From positions 1-32,002 of the forward strand of contig CAYWPG010000041.1 in assembly GCA_964460035.1 (NCBI GenBank): a stretch of 32,002 nucleotides of DNA, written 5' to 3'. The notes under the pieces are model-generated. The model was not told the DNA's origin. It was given only the letters and a program-made list of their open reading frames with translations, and searched no databases. Positions within the stretch are counted from its first letter, which is position 1; every line of letters begins with the position of its first letter. Positions 1-7,326 of this stretch are shown here, one piece after another. The translations under genes were made by a program, and so were the position numbers. The stretch comes from CAYWPG01 sp964460035 (lineage in GTDB: Bacteria; Pseudomonadota; Gammaproteobacteria; Nitrococcales; AK92).

Positions 1-768
1 CCAGCGGCTGGAGCTGCGCTTAGCCTTCCCGTTTCGCCCCCCTCGCAGTCCTGGAGAGCGATACCGATGAAGTGCTTTTGTACGTCATCAACCATCGTCC
101 CTCCGAAACCACCGCGGAGGTCTTCCAAGTGAGCGACGGGCGGGTGGCGCATCGCCGCACCATGGTGCGGCACTTGGCCGGCTAACGCCAACGACTTGTT
201 TGCGTACGACGTAGACCAGTTCTTCGTCACCCACGACCGTCGGTACACTTCCCCACTGGCTCAGTGCCTTGAAAACCACCTGCGCTTGCGCACCGGTTCC
301 GTATTGCACTGCGATAGCATCAACCACCGGACCGTGGCCGAGGGAATCCAGTTCGCCAACGGCGTTGCTTACGACGCGCATCGACAACTGCTCTACGTGG
401 CCAGCATGCTAAGCCAATCGGTGCTCGTCATGCGTTACGACGCGGACCGGGGAGTTGTCCAAAAGGAGCAAGAGTTCGCGGTGGCCACCGGGATCGACAA
501 TCTTAATTTCGGCGAAGGCAGCTATACTCTTGCGACGGGTCACCCCAAGCCACCGCCCCTTGCGCGCAGCAATGCCAACCCAGATGTCATAGCTCCTTCA
601 GAAGCCTTCCAAGTGCTTCTGAAGGAGAAGGGGCACATTATCGATAAACGAGTGTTTTATCGTAGCGAGGGCGATCCTTTGCACAGTTCCAGCACCGCAG
701 CGGACCTGAACGGCATCACCCTTATAGGCTCGCTGTTCGACAACCGTCTCGCAGTATGCGAGTTCTGA
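1..768 (+). pseudogene. Paraoxonase/arylesterase remnant, frameshifted and cut by the window edge
   Basis: The pieces read as a paraoxonase (PON/SMP-30-like six-bladed propeller esterase) spread over three frames. Bases 2-40 give a fragment ending FPFRP. Bases 24-185 in another frame give DTDEVLLYVINHRPSETTAE and end at a stop at 183-185. Bases 184-768 in a third frame give NANDLFAYDVDQFFVTHD, then ANGVAYDAHRQLLYVAS, IDNLNF and LNGITLIGSLFDNRLAVCEF. These match, in order, the PON family pattern: LYVVNH, the NDI-type Ca-ligand loop, FxxTND, the SANGI segment, VDNLS and the C-terminal LIGTLYHRALYCEL. At least two frame changes, near 36-45 and 180-186, are needed to join them. The start lies outside the window. 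I take it as a pseudogene; sequencing error is the alternative. The family call is firm, the decay fairly so. Confidence 0.75.
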
Positions 769-1011
769 ACGGCATGCCAGGCTTGCGTCTTTTCTGCCTG
801 CTGCTGCAACCGGAGAGCCCCTGGCGACGGACAGCAGCAACCGGACGGCGCCACACCGGTCGCCGTGAGTCACGCGTCGCCGAGGGTACGCTTAGCAACG
901 AGCTGCAAGCATCTTGTAACGTATTCTTCAGCGCCCCTGTGGGCCGGACCGTGCCGTAGCGACAACGCCACTATGCACCGCGCACGGAAGTCGCAATCAG
1001 GCAGGAAGCCC

Positions 1012-1998
1012 ATGGAAGCGAACCTCGAATCGCCGCTCACAGAGTCGAACAGCGCCCCGTCCACCGCAGGACAGCGCTTGCACCGCCGGCTTGCTCAAGA
1101 GGGGTTCGCGCAGCCCCCGCATATCCATCCTCTGCTGGCGGGCGCAACGACAGCGCGTCGCGGCTCCATGCAGCAAATCGACCTCGTGCTCTGCGTATGC
1201 TCGCCGTTCTACATCGGCGATCACCGTGTACATGCCACGCCCGTCATCCCCGCCGCCTTCTACATGGAACTGCTGCTTGGACTGGGACAGACAGTTCTTG
1301 GCGACGCCCGGCCCGCGGTCGAAGACATGGTCATCAGAGAGGCAGTGCCCTTGTATCCACGCCACCGCCGCAAACTGCGCATCAATCTGCATGCGGTGAG
1401 GGATGTCTGCGACACATACTGCGTCACCATCGAGACGGCGCAAACGAATCGCCAGATCGCAAGCGCCCGTTTATGCCCCAGTATCGACACGCAAACCCCG
1501 CAAGCCATGCGCCCAGCCACAAGCCCGAGCAGCACCGCCACTTCCTGCGCGTTCGTTTACCGGCGCCTGCACGCCGCCGGGTTGCACTACGGCCCCTACT
1601 TCCAATCGCTGCGCACGGTGGCCAGCTCGCAAGAACTGCTAATCGGCGAAGTAAGCTTACCGTCCGCTCTGCGCTTCGGCGCCGAACGCTACCTGCTTCA
1701 TCCCGTACTACTGGACGGCTGCTTTCATGCGCTCGCCGCCGGATGCTTGGATGAGACGCTGAGCACGCCTTACCTGCCGTTTCGGCTGCAACGGCTGACC
1801 GCCTACCGGCCGGCAATGGCAGATGTGCACTGCGTCGTGAAGCTGCATTCGTTCATGGGCCGTAAGCCGCGCCTGCTGACTTGCGACCTGCAGATCCTGA
1901 CACCCTGCGGCCAAGTCGTTGCCGACATGAATGGCCTGCAATTGCTCAGACTATCGAACGCCGCGCGCGCCGTGTTCGCGCCGGGCCCCGCAATCTGA
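1012..1998 (+). CDS. Stand-alone polyketide synthase-type dehydratase (DH, double hot-dog) protein
   Basis: A 328-residue protein that is essentially one PKS/FAS dehydratase domain. The N-terminal hot-dog has HPLL at 39-42 and GDHRVHATPVIPAAFYMEL around 69-87. This is the HxxxGxxxxP catalytic motif with His71 and Pro80 but Ala75 in place of Gly. The C-terminal hot-dog has LHYGPYFQSL (the YGPxFQ motif) and LLHPVLLDGCFHAL, with Asp235 and His239 forming the DxxxH/Q catalytic motif. Family members remove water from beta-hydroxyacyl thioesters. No ketosynthase, acyltransferase or carrier protein lies nearby. The start is ATG 1012 because AGGAAG precedes it at proper spacing; the frame is open upstream to 865 but shows no domain. 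It is convergent with otsA and shares an inverted repeat with it. It could be a remnant of a PKS locus or act in trans on a distant synthase. Confidence 0.82.
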   Translation: MEANLESPLTESNSAPSTAGQRLHRRLAQEGFAQPPHIHPLLAGATTARRGSMQQIDLVLCVCSPFYIGDHRVHATPVIPAAFYMELLLGLGQTVLGDARPAVEDMVIREAVPLYPRHRRKLRINLHAVRDVCDTYCVTIETAQTNRQIASARLCPSIDTQTPQAMRPATSPSSTATSCAFVYRRLHAAGLHYGPYFQSLRTVASSQELLIGEVSLPSALRFGAERYLLHPVLLDGCFHALAAGCLDETLSTPYLPFRLQRLTAYRPAMADVHCVVKLHSFMGRKPRLLTCDLQILTPCGQVVADMNGLQLLRLSNAARAVFAPGPAI

Positions 1999-2131
1999 AC
2001 GAGCTGTCGACGGACCAGGCCGCACCATCGCCAATCGCCGTTGCGATTGAGCGGCCCACAGGCCTTGCCTGGGCAACACGCGCCTACGCGCAACATTGGC
2101 CAGGGCTTATGACTAAAGTGCGCAAAGGAGA

Positions 2132-2167
2132 GCCGCGCAACGCGGCCGAAAAGAACCGTTGCGCGGC
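2132..2167. terminator. Inverted repeat between convergent genes, probable bidirectional terminator
   Basis: GCCGCGCAACG at 2132-2142 is perfectly complementary to CGTTGCGCGGC at 2157-2167, with a 14-base loop. It lies 8 bases past the otsA stop and between two convergent genes. There is no clear U-run, so intrinsic termination is inferred. Confidence 0.5.
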
Positions 2168-2175
2168 ATGAGCGA

Positions 2176-3708
2176 TCAGAACTTGGCGCGCGGCAAATAA
2201 TCCTCGGCCGCGGGCACATGAACGAGCTTGCTGCGCCCGGCAGCAGCGCGCAGGAAATCGTCCGCCCAGTGATACACGTCGCGCATGCGAATGATTCGAC
2301 GCAGCGTGCGCATGCGCTCGCGGCGCTCCTCCGGCGGCATCTGGAACGCGCTATAGATGGCATCCGCCGTCCCGTACACGTCGTGCGGGTTGATCAGCAA
2401 GGCGCCATGCTGCAGCTGAGCCGCCGCGCCGGCAAACTCGGACAGGATCAGCACCCCCTCCTCCTCCCACTGCGCAGCACAGTACTCCTTGGCCACCAGG
2501 TTCATCCCATCCTTAAGCGAAGTAACCAGCGCGATATCCGCCGCTGCGTAGTAGCTCAGCAGCTCTTCGAAATCCAGGCTGTGGAACATGTAGTGGATGG
2601 GCACCCAGCCGGCGTCGGTGAACTCGCCATTGATCTCGCCCACCAGGCGCTCGATCTCGAGTCGGAGCTGCTGGTAATCGGGGATCTCGCCACGGCTGGG
2701 CACCACATGCTGCACCAGATTGACCCGCCCCCGCAGCTGCGGATAACGGTGCAAGGCGTTGCGGAAGGCTTCCAGGCGGTTGGGCAGGCCCTTGGTATAG
2801 TCCAGCCGGTCCACACCCAGGATAATCCGCCGACCGTTGAACCGCGCTCGCAGCTCCTGCGCGCGGCGGCGCACGGCCTCTCCTTCAGCCGCCGACGCTA
2901 TGCGCCTATAGTCGATGCCTACCGGGAAGCTAGCCGCGTAAACCGTCCGCTCCGGCACCTCCCCATGCTCGTCCGAGCGCGCTGGCACATGCAGTTGTAC
3001 TACCGCACCGGCACTGTCGCCGCCCGTGCTGCGAACGCCCAGCAGAGACTGCACACAGTGCTGGAAGTTACGCCTGTCGCGCGGCGTCTGGAACCCTAGC
3101 GACTCGAACTCGAGCAGGTTGCGCAGAATCTCGAAGCGCCAGGGCAGCTTGAGAAAGATCTCCAGCGGGGGGAACGGAGTGTGCAAGAAGAAGCCGGTGC
3201 GAACGTTACAGCCGCGCATGCGCAGGTCCCGCGCGAGATCCATCAGGTGGTAATCGTGCACCCAAACGAAATCGCCCGGCGCAGCGACCTCGGCCACTGC
3301 ATCGGCGAACCGACGATTTACCGCCTGATAGCTCTCCCAATAGTCGCGGCGAAAGTTGCAGGCCGTGAACAGATCGTGAAAAAGCGGCCAGATAATCTCG
3401 TTGGAGAAGCCGAAATAAAAGCCTTCAACTTCCGCCTGCGAGAGCGTCACTGGCTTGAAAACGCAACCGTAGTCGCGGCGAACACGTTCGAGCGCTTGCT
3501 CGACCTGCTCCTCAGACGCCTCCACGCTGCCCGGCCAACCTATCCATGTACCTCCCCTGGCCTGGAGGATAGGCACCAGGGCACTGACCAGGCCGCCGCT
3601 GCTGGGAGTGGCTTGCCATTCGCCGTGCTCTGTGGGTTCGAGCGTAAGAGGCAATCGATTCGAAACGACAATCAGCTGACTCGGCTGAGCGGATTCTTTG
3701 GGTAGCAT
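2176..3708 (-). CDS. otsA: Alpha,alpha-trehalose-phosphate synthase (UDP-forming), GT20 family
   Basis: Joins UDP-glucose and glucose-6-phosphate to give trehalose-6-phosphate, the first step of trehalose synthesis in the cytoplasm, usually for osmotic or desiccation protection. The 510 residues match the family's usual length. Visible motifs in order: NRLPLTLEP near residue 16, GGLVSAL near 39, GTWIGWPG, YWESYQAVNRRFADAV, WVHDYHLMDL near 149, GFFLHTPFP, GVDRLDYTKGLPNRLEAF near 297, HYMFHSLDFEELLSYYAAADI and SLKDGMNLVAKEY in the nucleotide-sugar half. A GTG sits directly before the ATG; GAGGT at 3716-3720 is 7 bases from the ATG, so ATG 3708 is preferred. No otsB phosphatase is visible on either side, so the second step must be encoded elsewhere. 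The family call is secure. Confidence 0.96.
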   Translation of the reverse strand: MLPKESAQPSQLIVVSNRLPLTLEPTEHGEWQATPSSGGLVSALVPILQARGGTWIGWPGSVEASEEQVEQALERVRRDYGCVFKPVTLSQAEVEGFYFGFSNEIIWPLFHDLFTACNFRRDYWESYQAVNRRFADAVAEVAAPGDFVWVHDYHLMDLARDLRMRGCNVRTGFFLHTPFPPLEIFLKLPWRFEILRNLLEFESLGFQTPRDRRNFQHCVQSLLGVRSTGGDSAGAVVQLHVPARSDEHGEVPERTVYAASFPVGIDYRRIASAAEGEAVRRRAQELRARFNGRRIILGVDRLDYTKGLPNRLEAFRNALHRYPQLRGRVNLVQHVVPSRGEIPDYQQLRLEIERLVGEINGEFTDAGWVPIHYMFHSLDFEELLSYYAAADIALVTSLKDGMNLVAKEYCAAQWEEEGVLILSEFAGAAAQLQHGALLINPHDVYGTADAIYSAFQMPPEERRERMRTLRRIIRMRDVYHWADDFLRAAAGRSKLVHVPAAEDYLPRAKF

Positions 3709-4532
3709 CACTGTTACCTCGCAAGAACTGGTTCAGCGGGAAAACACGACTGACGATCGTTCGCTGGTGGCAGTCCATGCGAGACCAGTAGCCTTGCGCA
3801 CCGCTCGCAGGCTGCCGTCACGTTGGATGAGCAAGAATAACACCAACGCAGGAAGCTTCATAAACTCAGCTGCTTAGGAGTCTACGCGAGTTTGGGATGC
3901 CCGCTTGCCGCACCCCTGCGACGCGCCCGCGTCCGCTCCGAGCACAGCCAGGAATGCAATGCTCACCCGAAAGTGAGGGTTGGTGATGTCATCTCCGCAC
4001 CGCCTAGCCATCACCGAGCGCGAAGACCTTGAGAAAACGTTAAGAACAGAAAAGCGCATCCTCCCACGGGGGCTGCTGGTTGGCTGGGCAAGTAACGAAA
4101 ACCTAAGCACTCGCTAGCGCGATCTGACTCGCGGGCGGGGGCCACTCTAACTTCTACGACCTCAGCACCTTCGCACCATTCCGATTCGCGTGAGTAGCCT
4201 TATGGACCGTCGGTAGTTCTGTCATCGACGGCCCCCGGCATTGTGCTCAACCTAACGCCCCAACGCCAACTGATAGACAGCCTTTTGCCCCAGGGACCTG
4301 TCTTGCAAACATTTGGGAACAGGAGGCGACCGTCGCCATTGAGCCGCTGCATCTCGCGCCGAAATTGGCTATTGACGGTATAGGTCAGTAGGCGCGAGGC
4401 ATCGCTCATCAGGTAGCTGACGGGCACCCGGCGCACACCGCGTTAGCTCCTAGCTCAATCCTGACAGCAGCACATGAGCGCTATCATTGAATGTTGGGGA
4501 TAACTGTCCTCCCTCTATCCCTTTTCTCGTTT
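3709..4532. other. Gene-poor region upstream of otsA (about 820 bp)
   Basis: No convincing gene. A minus-strand frame at 4200-4436 reads naturally for its first 40 codons (VSYLMSDASRLLTYTVNSQF and so on) and has a faint look of a MarR-type N-terminus, but then loses sense; it may be a gene fragment. A small stem CTCAC-CCGAAA-GTGAG lies near 3961-3977. The otsA promoter should lie just above 3720, but I see no clear -35/-10 pair. Confidence 0.4.
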
Positions 4533-5258
4533 TTAGGCTCCAGTTCGCTTTATCGGCGGTCGGAGCGGCTGTATGGGCGGCAACGGATACTTGATCCCTC
4601 GCTCCTCCAGCATCTTTATCACCTGCTGCTTCCACCTATCGTGCTCGCCTCCTTTCGCGACCACCACCACATCGATCGTCCCGGCAAGATCCATCAGATC
4701 GTGCGAATAGCCTCGCTCCAATAGCAGCGCGACCTTGTCGAAATAGCCCCGCGCCGCCGCATAGGTCGCGACCGTACTACCAATGTGATCAGACTCCTGA
4801 TTAATGTCCGCCCCTGCTTCCAGCAACATCTGGAACTGCGCCTCGCGCCGTTGCTCCAGCGCCACCATCAGCGCCGTCTTCCAGCCCGAGACGATGTTAG
4901 GGGCGCCCCCGTGCGCCAGGATCAAGCGCAGCATCTTCGAATCGTTCCCGCCCGCAGCCAGCCAGGTGGCCGAGAGATCCCCTTCCACCTTGAAGCTCGG
5001 ATCGGCCCCTCGTTGTAGCAGCGCCTCCACCCCGCGCCGATTGCGGGCGTACATCGCCCACACCAAAGGCGTCATCTCCCGGTATCCGGTCTGATTGACA
5101 TCCACGCCCTGCCTGACCAGCGTCTCGATCCACCACACATCGCCTGCCGCCGCCGCTTCCGCAAGGGCCGCCACCTGCGGATCCGCAAACACCTCCTGCA
5201 CCGTCTTGCCGCTGAGCGTTGGGCCTGCACAGCCCGTCACCAGCACCGCCCCGGCCAT
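4533..5258 (-). CDS. Ankyrin-repeat lipoprotein
   Basis: A 241-residue protein with four to five ankyrin repeats. Typical segments are GDVWWIETLVRQGVDVNQ, MTPLVWAMYARNRRGVEALL, ADPSF, SKMLRLILAHGGAPNI, KTALMVALEQRREAQFQMLL and STVATYAAARGYFDKVALLL. Ankyrin repeats mediate protein-protein contact. The N-terminus MAGAVLVTGCAGP contains a lipobox-like LVTGC, so a membrane-anchored periplasmic lipoprotein is likely. The signal is oddly short and lacks a positive charge. An ATG at 5277 is out of frame by one base; removing one C from the C5 run at 5264-5268 would give MREGALMAGAVLVTGC, a better signal peptide. Against that, AAGGGGG is well spaced before ATG 5258. The end is rich in proline and basic residues. 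The client is unknown. Confidence 0.82.
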   Translation of the reverse strand: MAGAVLVTGCAGPTLSGKTVQEVFADPQVAALAEAAAAGDVWWIETLVRQGVDVNQTGYREMTPLVWAMYARNRRGVEALLQRGADPSFKVEGDLSATWLAAGGNDSKMLRLILAHGGAPNIVSGWKTALMVALEQRREAQFQMLLEAGADINQESDHIGSTVATYAAARGYFDKVALLLERGYSHDLMDLAGTIDVVVVAKGGEHDRWKQQVIKMLEERGIKYPLPPIQPLRPPIKRTGA

Positions 5259-5817
5259 CAGCGCCCCCTTCCCTCATGGCGGATCTATCGCAGCGTAGAT
5301 CACGAAGAGCAGTACTTCCATGCCCCAGAAAAAAGAGAATAAAGGAAGGATAAAAGGTCTCCACAAGAGGCCCTTTCCAGGCTTGGACTAAGAGCTTAAT
5401 TTGCTGATAGACGCGACACGCGCGAAAGCGGCTCCGTACACAAACGAGGCACGTCTGTGCTGTACCAAAGCGCTCCACAAGACGAGCTGGCGACAGAGAG
5501 ACCCAAGGAGCTTGAAACGAAAGCGGGTCGCTTGACGGAGTCATCGCTGAGTCAATCAATCACTCAGCGTTGCGTTAGTTTAGCGCTTGCCTGGTATACC
5601 ACCGCCGGCTCGGTGCGATGGCGCGTCGACAATTTCTACGCGCGGGCGCTTGACAGGAGATGTCCCGATTAAGGCGCGATTCTTCCGCGAAGAAGTGTTC
5701 AAGCTCCCGTCAGGCCCTCCTGGCCCAAAGGGAGCTTGTGGTAGGTGATCCTTATTTTTCGCTGCAAAGAGACGAGCACTATCCCAACAAATCGGCAGCG
5801 CTCTTATGTCGCGGCCC
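5259..5817. other. Intergenic region with no recognised gene (about 560 bp)
   Basis: It contains the upstream region of the ankyrin lipoprotein gene and the 3' flank of the MDR oxidoreductase gene. A minus-strand frame runs open to 5559 but resembles no family. The only clear structure is the inverted repeat at 5700-5738. Confidence 0.5.
5700..5738. repeat. Nested inverted repeat (hairpin) 80 bases past the MDR oxidoreductase gene
   Basis: CAAGCTCCC at 5700-5708 is perfectly complementary to GGGAGCTTG at 5730-5738. Inside the loop, two GGCC blocks can pair to form an inner stem. On the plus strand a T-rich tract (TTATTTTTC) follows from about 5751. It may be a terminator, but no plus-strand gene precedes it; as a terminator of the minus-strand gene it lacks a U-run. 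Confidence 0.5.
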
Positions 5818-6786
5818 TCAAGGCGCGATGACGATCTTGCCAAAGTGACGGTTGTCCGCCATGTACCCCAGCGCAGTCTCGATGTCGTCCAGCGCGAAAA
5901 CCTTATCTATCGGCAGCTTGAGCTTGCCCTGCGCAACCGCCTCGCCCAGGTCGCTCCAAGCCCGCTGCACGATCTCCGCAACCTCGTCAGGCGTGCGCGT
6001 GCGGAACGTCACTCCGACATAGGTAATGCGCTTTAGGGCATGCAGGTCGAAGTCGAATTCCGCCACATTGCCACCCAGCCGCCCGACGTTGACGATTCGT
6101 CCACACAACGCCGCGGCACGCAGATTATCGTTGGCCAGCGTGCCGCTGACCTGGTCTATGATCAGATCTACCCCGCGCCCTTCCGTCGCCTCGCGGACCT
6201 GTTCGGCCCAAGCAGGATCGCGCGAATCTATGGCAAGGTCGGCACCGAACTCCCGCAGACGCTCGCGGCGCTCGACGTTGGTCGATGTGCCGATTACCAA
6301 GCCTGCTCCCATGAGCTTTGCGATCTGCAGCCCCATCAGCCCTACGCCTGAGCTGGCTCCTTGAATGAGTACCGATTGGCCGGCTGCGAGCTGCCCGTGA
6401 GTCACGATGGCGTCGTGCATGGTCTGCAGCGCGACAGGCAGCGATGCCGCTTGCTCGAACGTCAAGCTATCGGGCATCCGCCTCACCCGGCTCACAGCCG
6501 TGACCGCGTACTGGGCGATGCCGCCGCTGCCGGAGCACATCACCCTATCGCCGGGCGCGAAGTTGCGCACACCCTCGCCCACCTCGACCACAGTGCCGGC
6601 CCACTCACGGCCGATGGCATGGCCATGCCCCGGTGTGCGCCCCTCGCGCACCGCCTCTACGTTCAGCAAGTCGGCCCGGTTCAAGGCCGCCGCGCGAACC
6701 TCGACCAGTATTTGATTGGCCTTCGGCACCGGCCTTGGGGCGTCCTGCAACATCAGCCCCGTTTCCGCGAGTATCGCCGCCTTCAT
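5818..6786 (-). CDS. Zinc-free MDR-family NADPH:quinone oxidoreductase
   Basis: A 322-residue medium-chain dehydrogenase/reductase of the quinone oxidoreductase branch. It has the N-terminal GroES-like fold (LVEVRAAALNRADLL near 28-41, GREWAGTVVEVGEGV near 59-73, FAPGDRVMC) and a Rossmann domain with GASSGVG at 153-159 and GADLAIDSRDPAW. The structural zinc cysteine cluster is absent, as expected for this branch, which reduces quinones or enoyl compounds with NADPH. AGGAGGAG sits 5 bases before ATG 6786. It lies downstream of and parallel to the thiolase/DUF35 pair, 119 bases after DUF35, so it could work on the same acyl-CoA substrates. A strong hairpin in that gap suggests at least partly separate transcription. 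The exact substrate cannot be read from the sequence. Confidence 0.9.
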   Translation of the reverse strand: MKAAILAETGLMLQDAPRPVPKANQILVEVRAAALNRADLLNVEAVREGRTPGHGHAIGREWAGTVVEVGEGVRNFAPGDRVMCSGSGGIAQYAVTAVSRVRRMPDSLTFEQAASLPVALQTMHDAIVTHGQLAAGQSVLIQGASSGVGLMGLQIAKLMGAGLVIGTSTNVERRERLREFGADLAIDSRDPAWAEQVREATEGRGVDLIIDQVSGTLANDNLRAAALCGRIVNVGRLGGNVAEFDFDLHALKRITYVGVTFRTRTPDEVAEIVQRAWSDLGEAVAQGKLKLPIDKVFALDDIETALGYMADNRHFGKIVIAP

Positions 6787-6860
6787 GGTCTTCTCCTCCT
6801 AGTCCGGGCCGCCCGTACACCACAGAAGAGGTATACGGATTATCGCCGCCCCTTTGGCTA

Positions 6861-6887
6861 GCGCCCCGCAACGCAGGCGCGGGGCGC
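6861..6887 (-). terminator. GC-rich hairpin after the DUF35 gene
   Basis: GCGCCCCGC at 6861-6869 pairs perfectly with GCGGGGCGC at 6879-6887 around a 9-base loop. It lies 18 bases past the DUF35 stop codon and before the MDR gene. No U-run follows, so it may attenuate or protect the 3' end rather than fully terminate. Confidence 0.5.
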
Positions 6888-6905
6888 ACAAGCGTCTTCC
6901 CGTGT

Positions 6906-7310
6906 TCAGTCGACCGGCTTGAAGCACGGCACGGGCTGGCCGCTCTCCGTGGGCTTGAACACCACCTCCACGGCCTGGCCGATGCGAATGCTGTCCAGGT
7001 CGCAGTCGACGATGTTGGTCATCATCGTCACCCCTTCCTCGAGCGTGACAAAGGCTATGGCGTACGGAATCGGCCCAGCACGGCGCGTGATGCTAAAGGT
7101 GTAAATCTGTCCTCGCCCGCTGGCCACCTCCCACTCGGTCTGCTCGCTCTGGCAGAACGGGCACAGCGCCCGCGGGTAAAAATGCGCCTCCCCGCAGCTG
7201 CGACACCGCTTGATCAGCAGCTGCCCGCGTGCGGCGGCCTCAAAGTAAGGCTCATCGCCCGGGTTGAGCACAGGGGCCGGCATCGGCCGCTCTTGGTACA
7301 TCGTTGCCAT
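6906..7310 (-). CDS. DUF35 OB-fold/Zn-ribbon partner of acyl-CoA thiolase
   Basis: A 134-residue DUF35 protein. A rubredoxin-like zinc ribbon has Cys36, Cys39, Cys50 and Cys53 (KRCRSCGEAHFYPRALCPFC), followed by an OB-fold half (GRGQIYTFSI, YAIAFVTLEEGV, IRIGQAVEVVF). In known systems (ChsH2-Ltp2 of steroid side-chain degradation, PhlB-PhlC, archaeal thiolase/HMG-CoA synthase) such proteins form a complex with an SCP2-type thiolase and help channel acyl-CoA. The gene begins 16 bases after the stop of just such a thiolase, so they are co-transcribed and probably form one complex. An in-frame ATG three codons downstream is an alternative start; a purine-rich GGGAGAGAGAA precedes both. Confidence 0.93.
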   Translation of the reverse strand: MATMYQERPMPAPVLNPGDEPYFEAAARGQLLIKRCRSCGEAHFYPRALCPFCQSEQTEWEVASGRGQIYTFSITRRAGPIPYAIAFVTLEEGVTMMTNIVDCDLDSIRIGQAVEVVFKPTESGQPVPCFKPVD

Positions 7311-7326
7311 CGGCTTCTCTCTCCCT

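Noticed and set aside
865..1011. Upstream extension of the dehydratase gene
   Set aside because: Cys/Arg/Ser-rich sequence with no conserved feature; AGGAAG before ATG 1012 gives a better start.
1..2175. Insertion sequence or phage genes causing the decayed left end
   Set aside because: No transposase, integrase, terminal inverted repeats or target duplications could be found.
3874..4110. 78-codon minus-strand open frame
   Set aside because: No domain, no ribosome site, composition unlike the real genes.
4200..4436. Possible small MarR-like gene on the minus strand
   Set aside because: About 40 codons look natural, but there is no helix-turn-helix, no ribosome site and the end is nonsense; kept only as a remark on the gene-poor region.
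4897..5559. Minus-strand 220-codon frame overlapping the ankyrin gene
   Set aside because: Overlaps the ankyrin repeats in another frame and gives Gly/Arg-rich nonsense. Only its ATG at 5277 is of interest, as a possible true start after frame correction.
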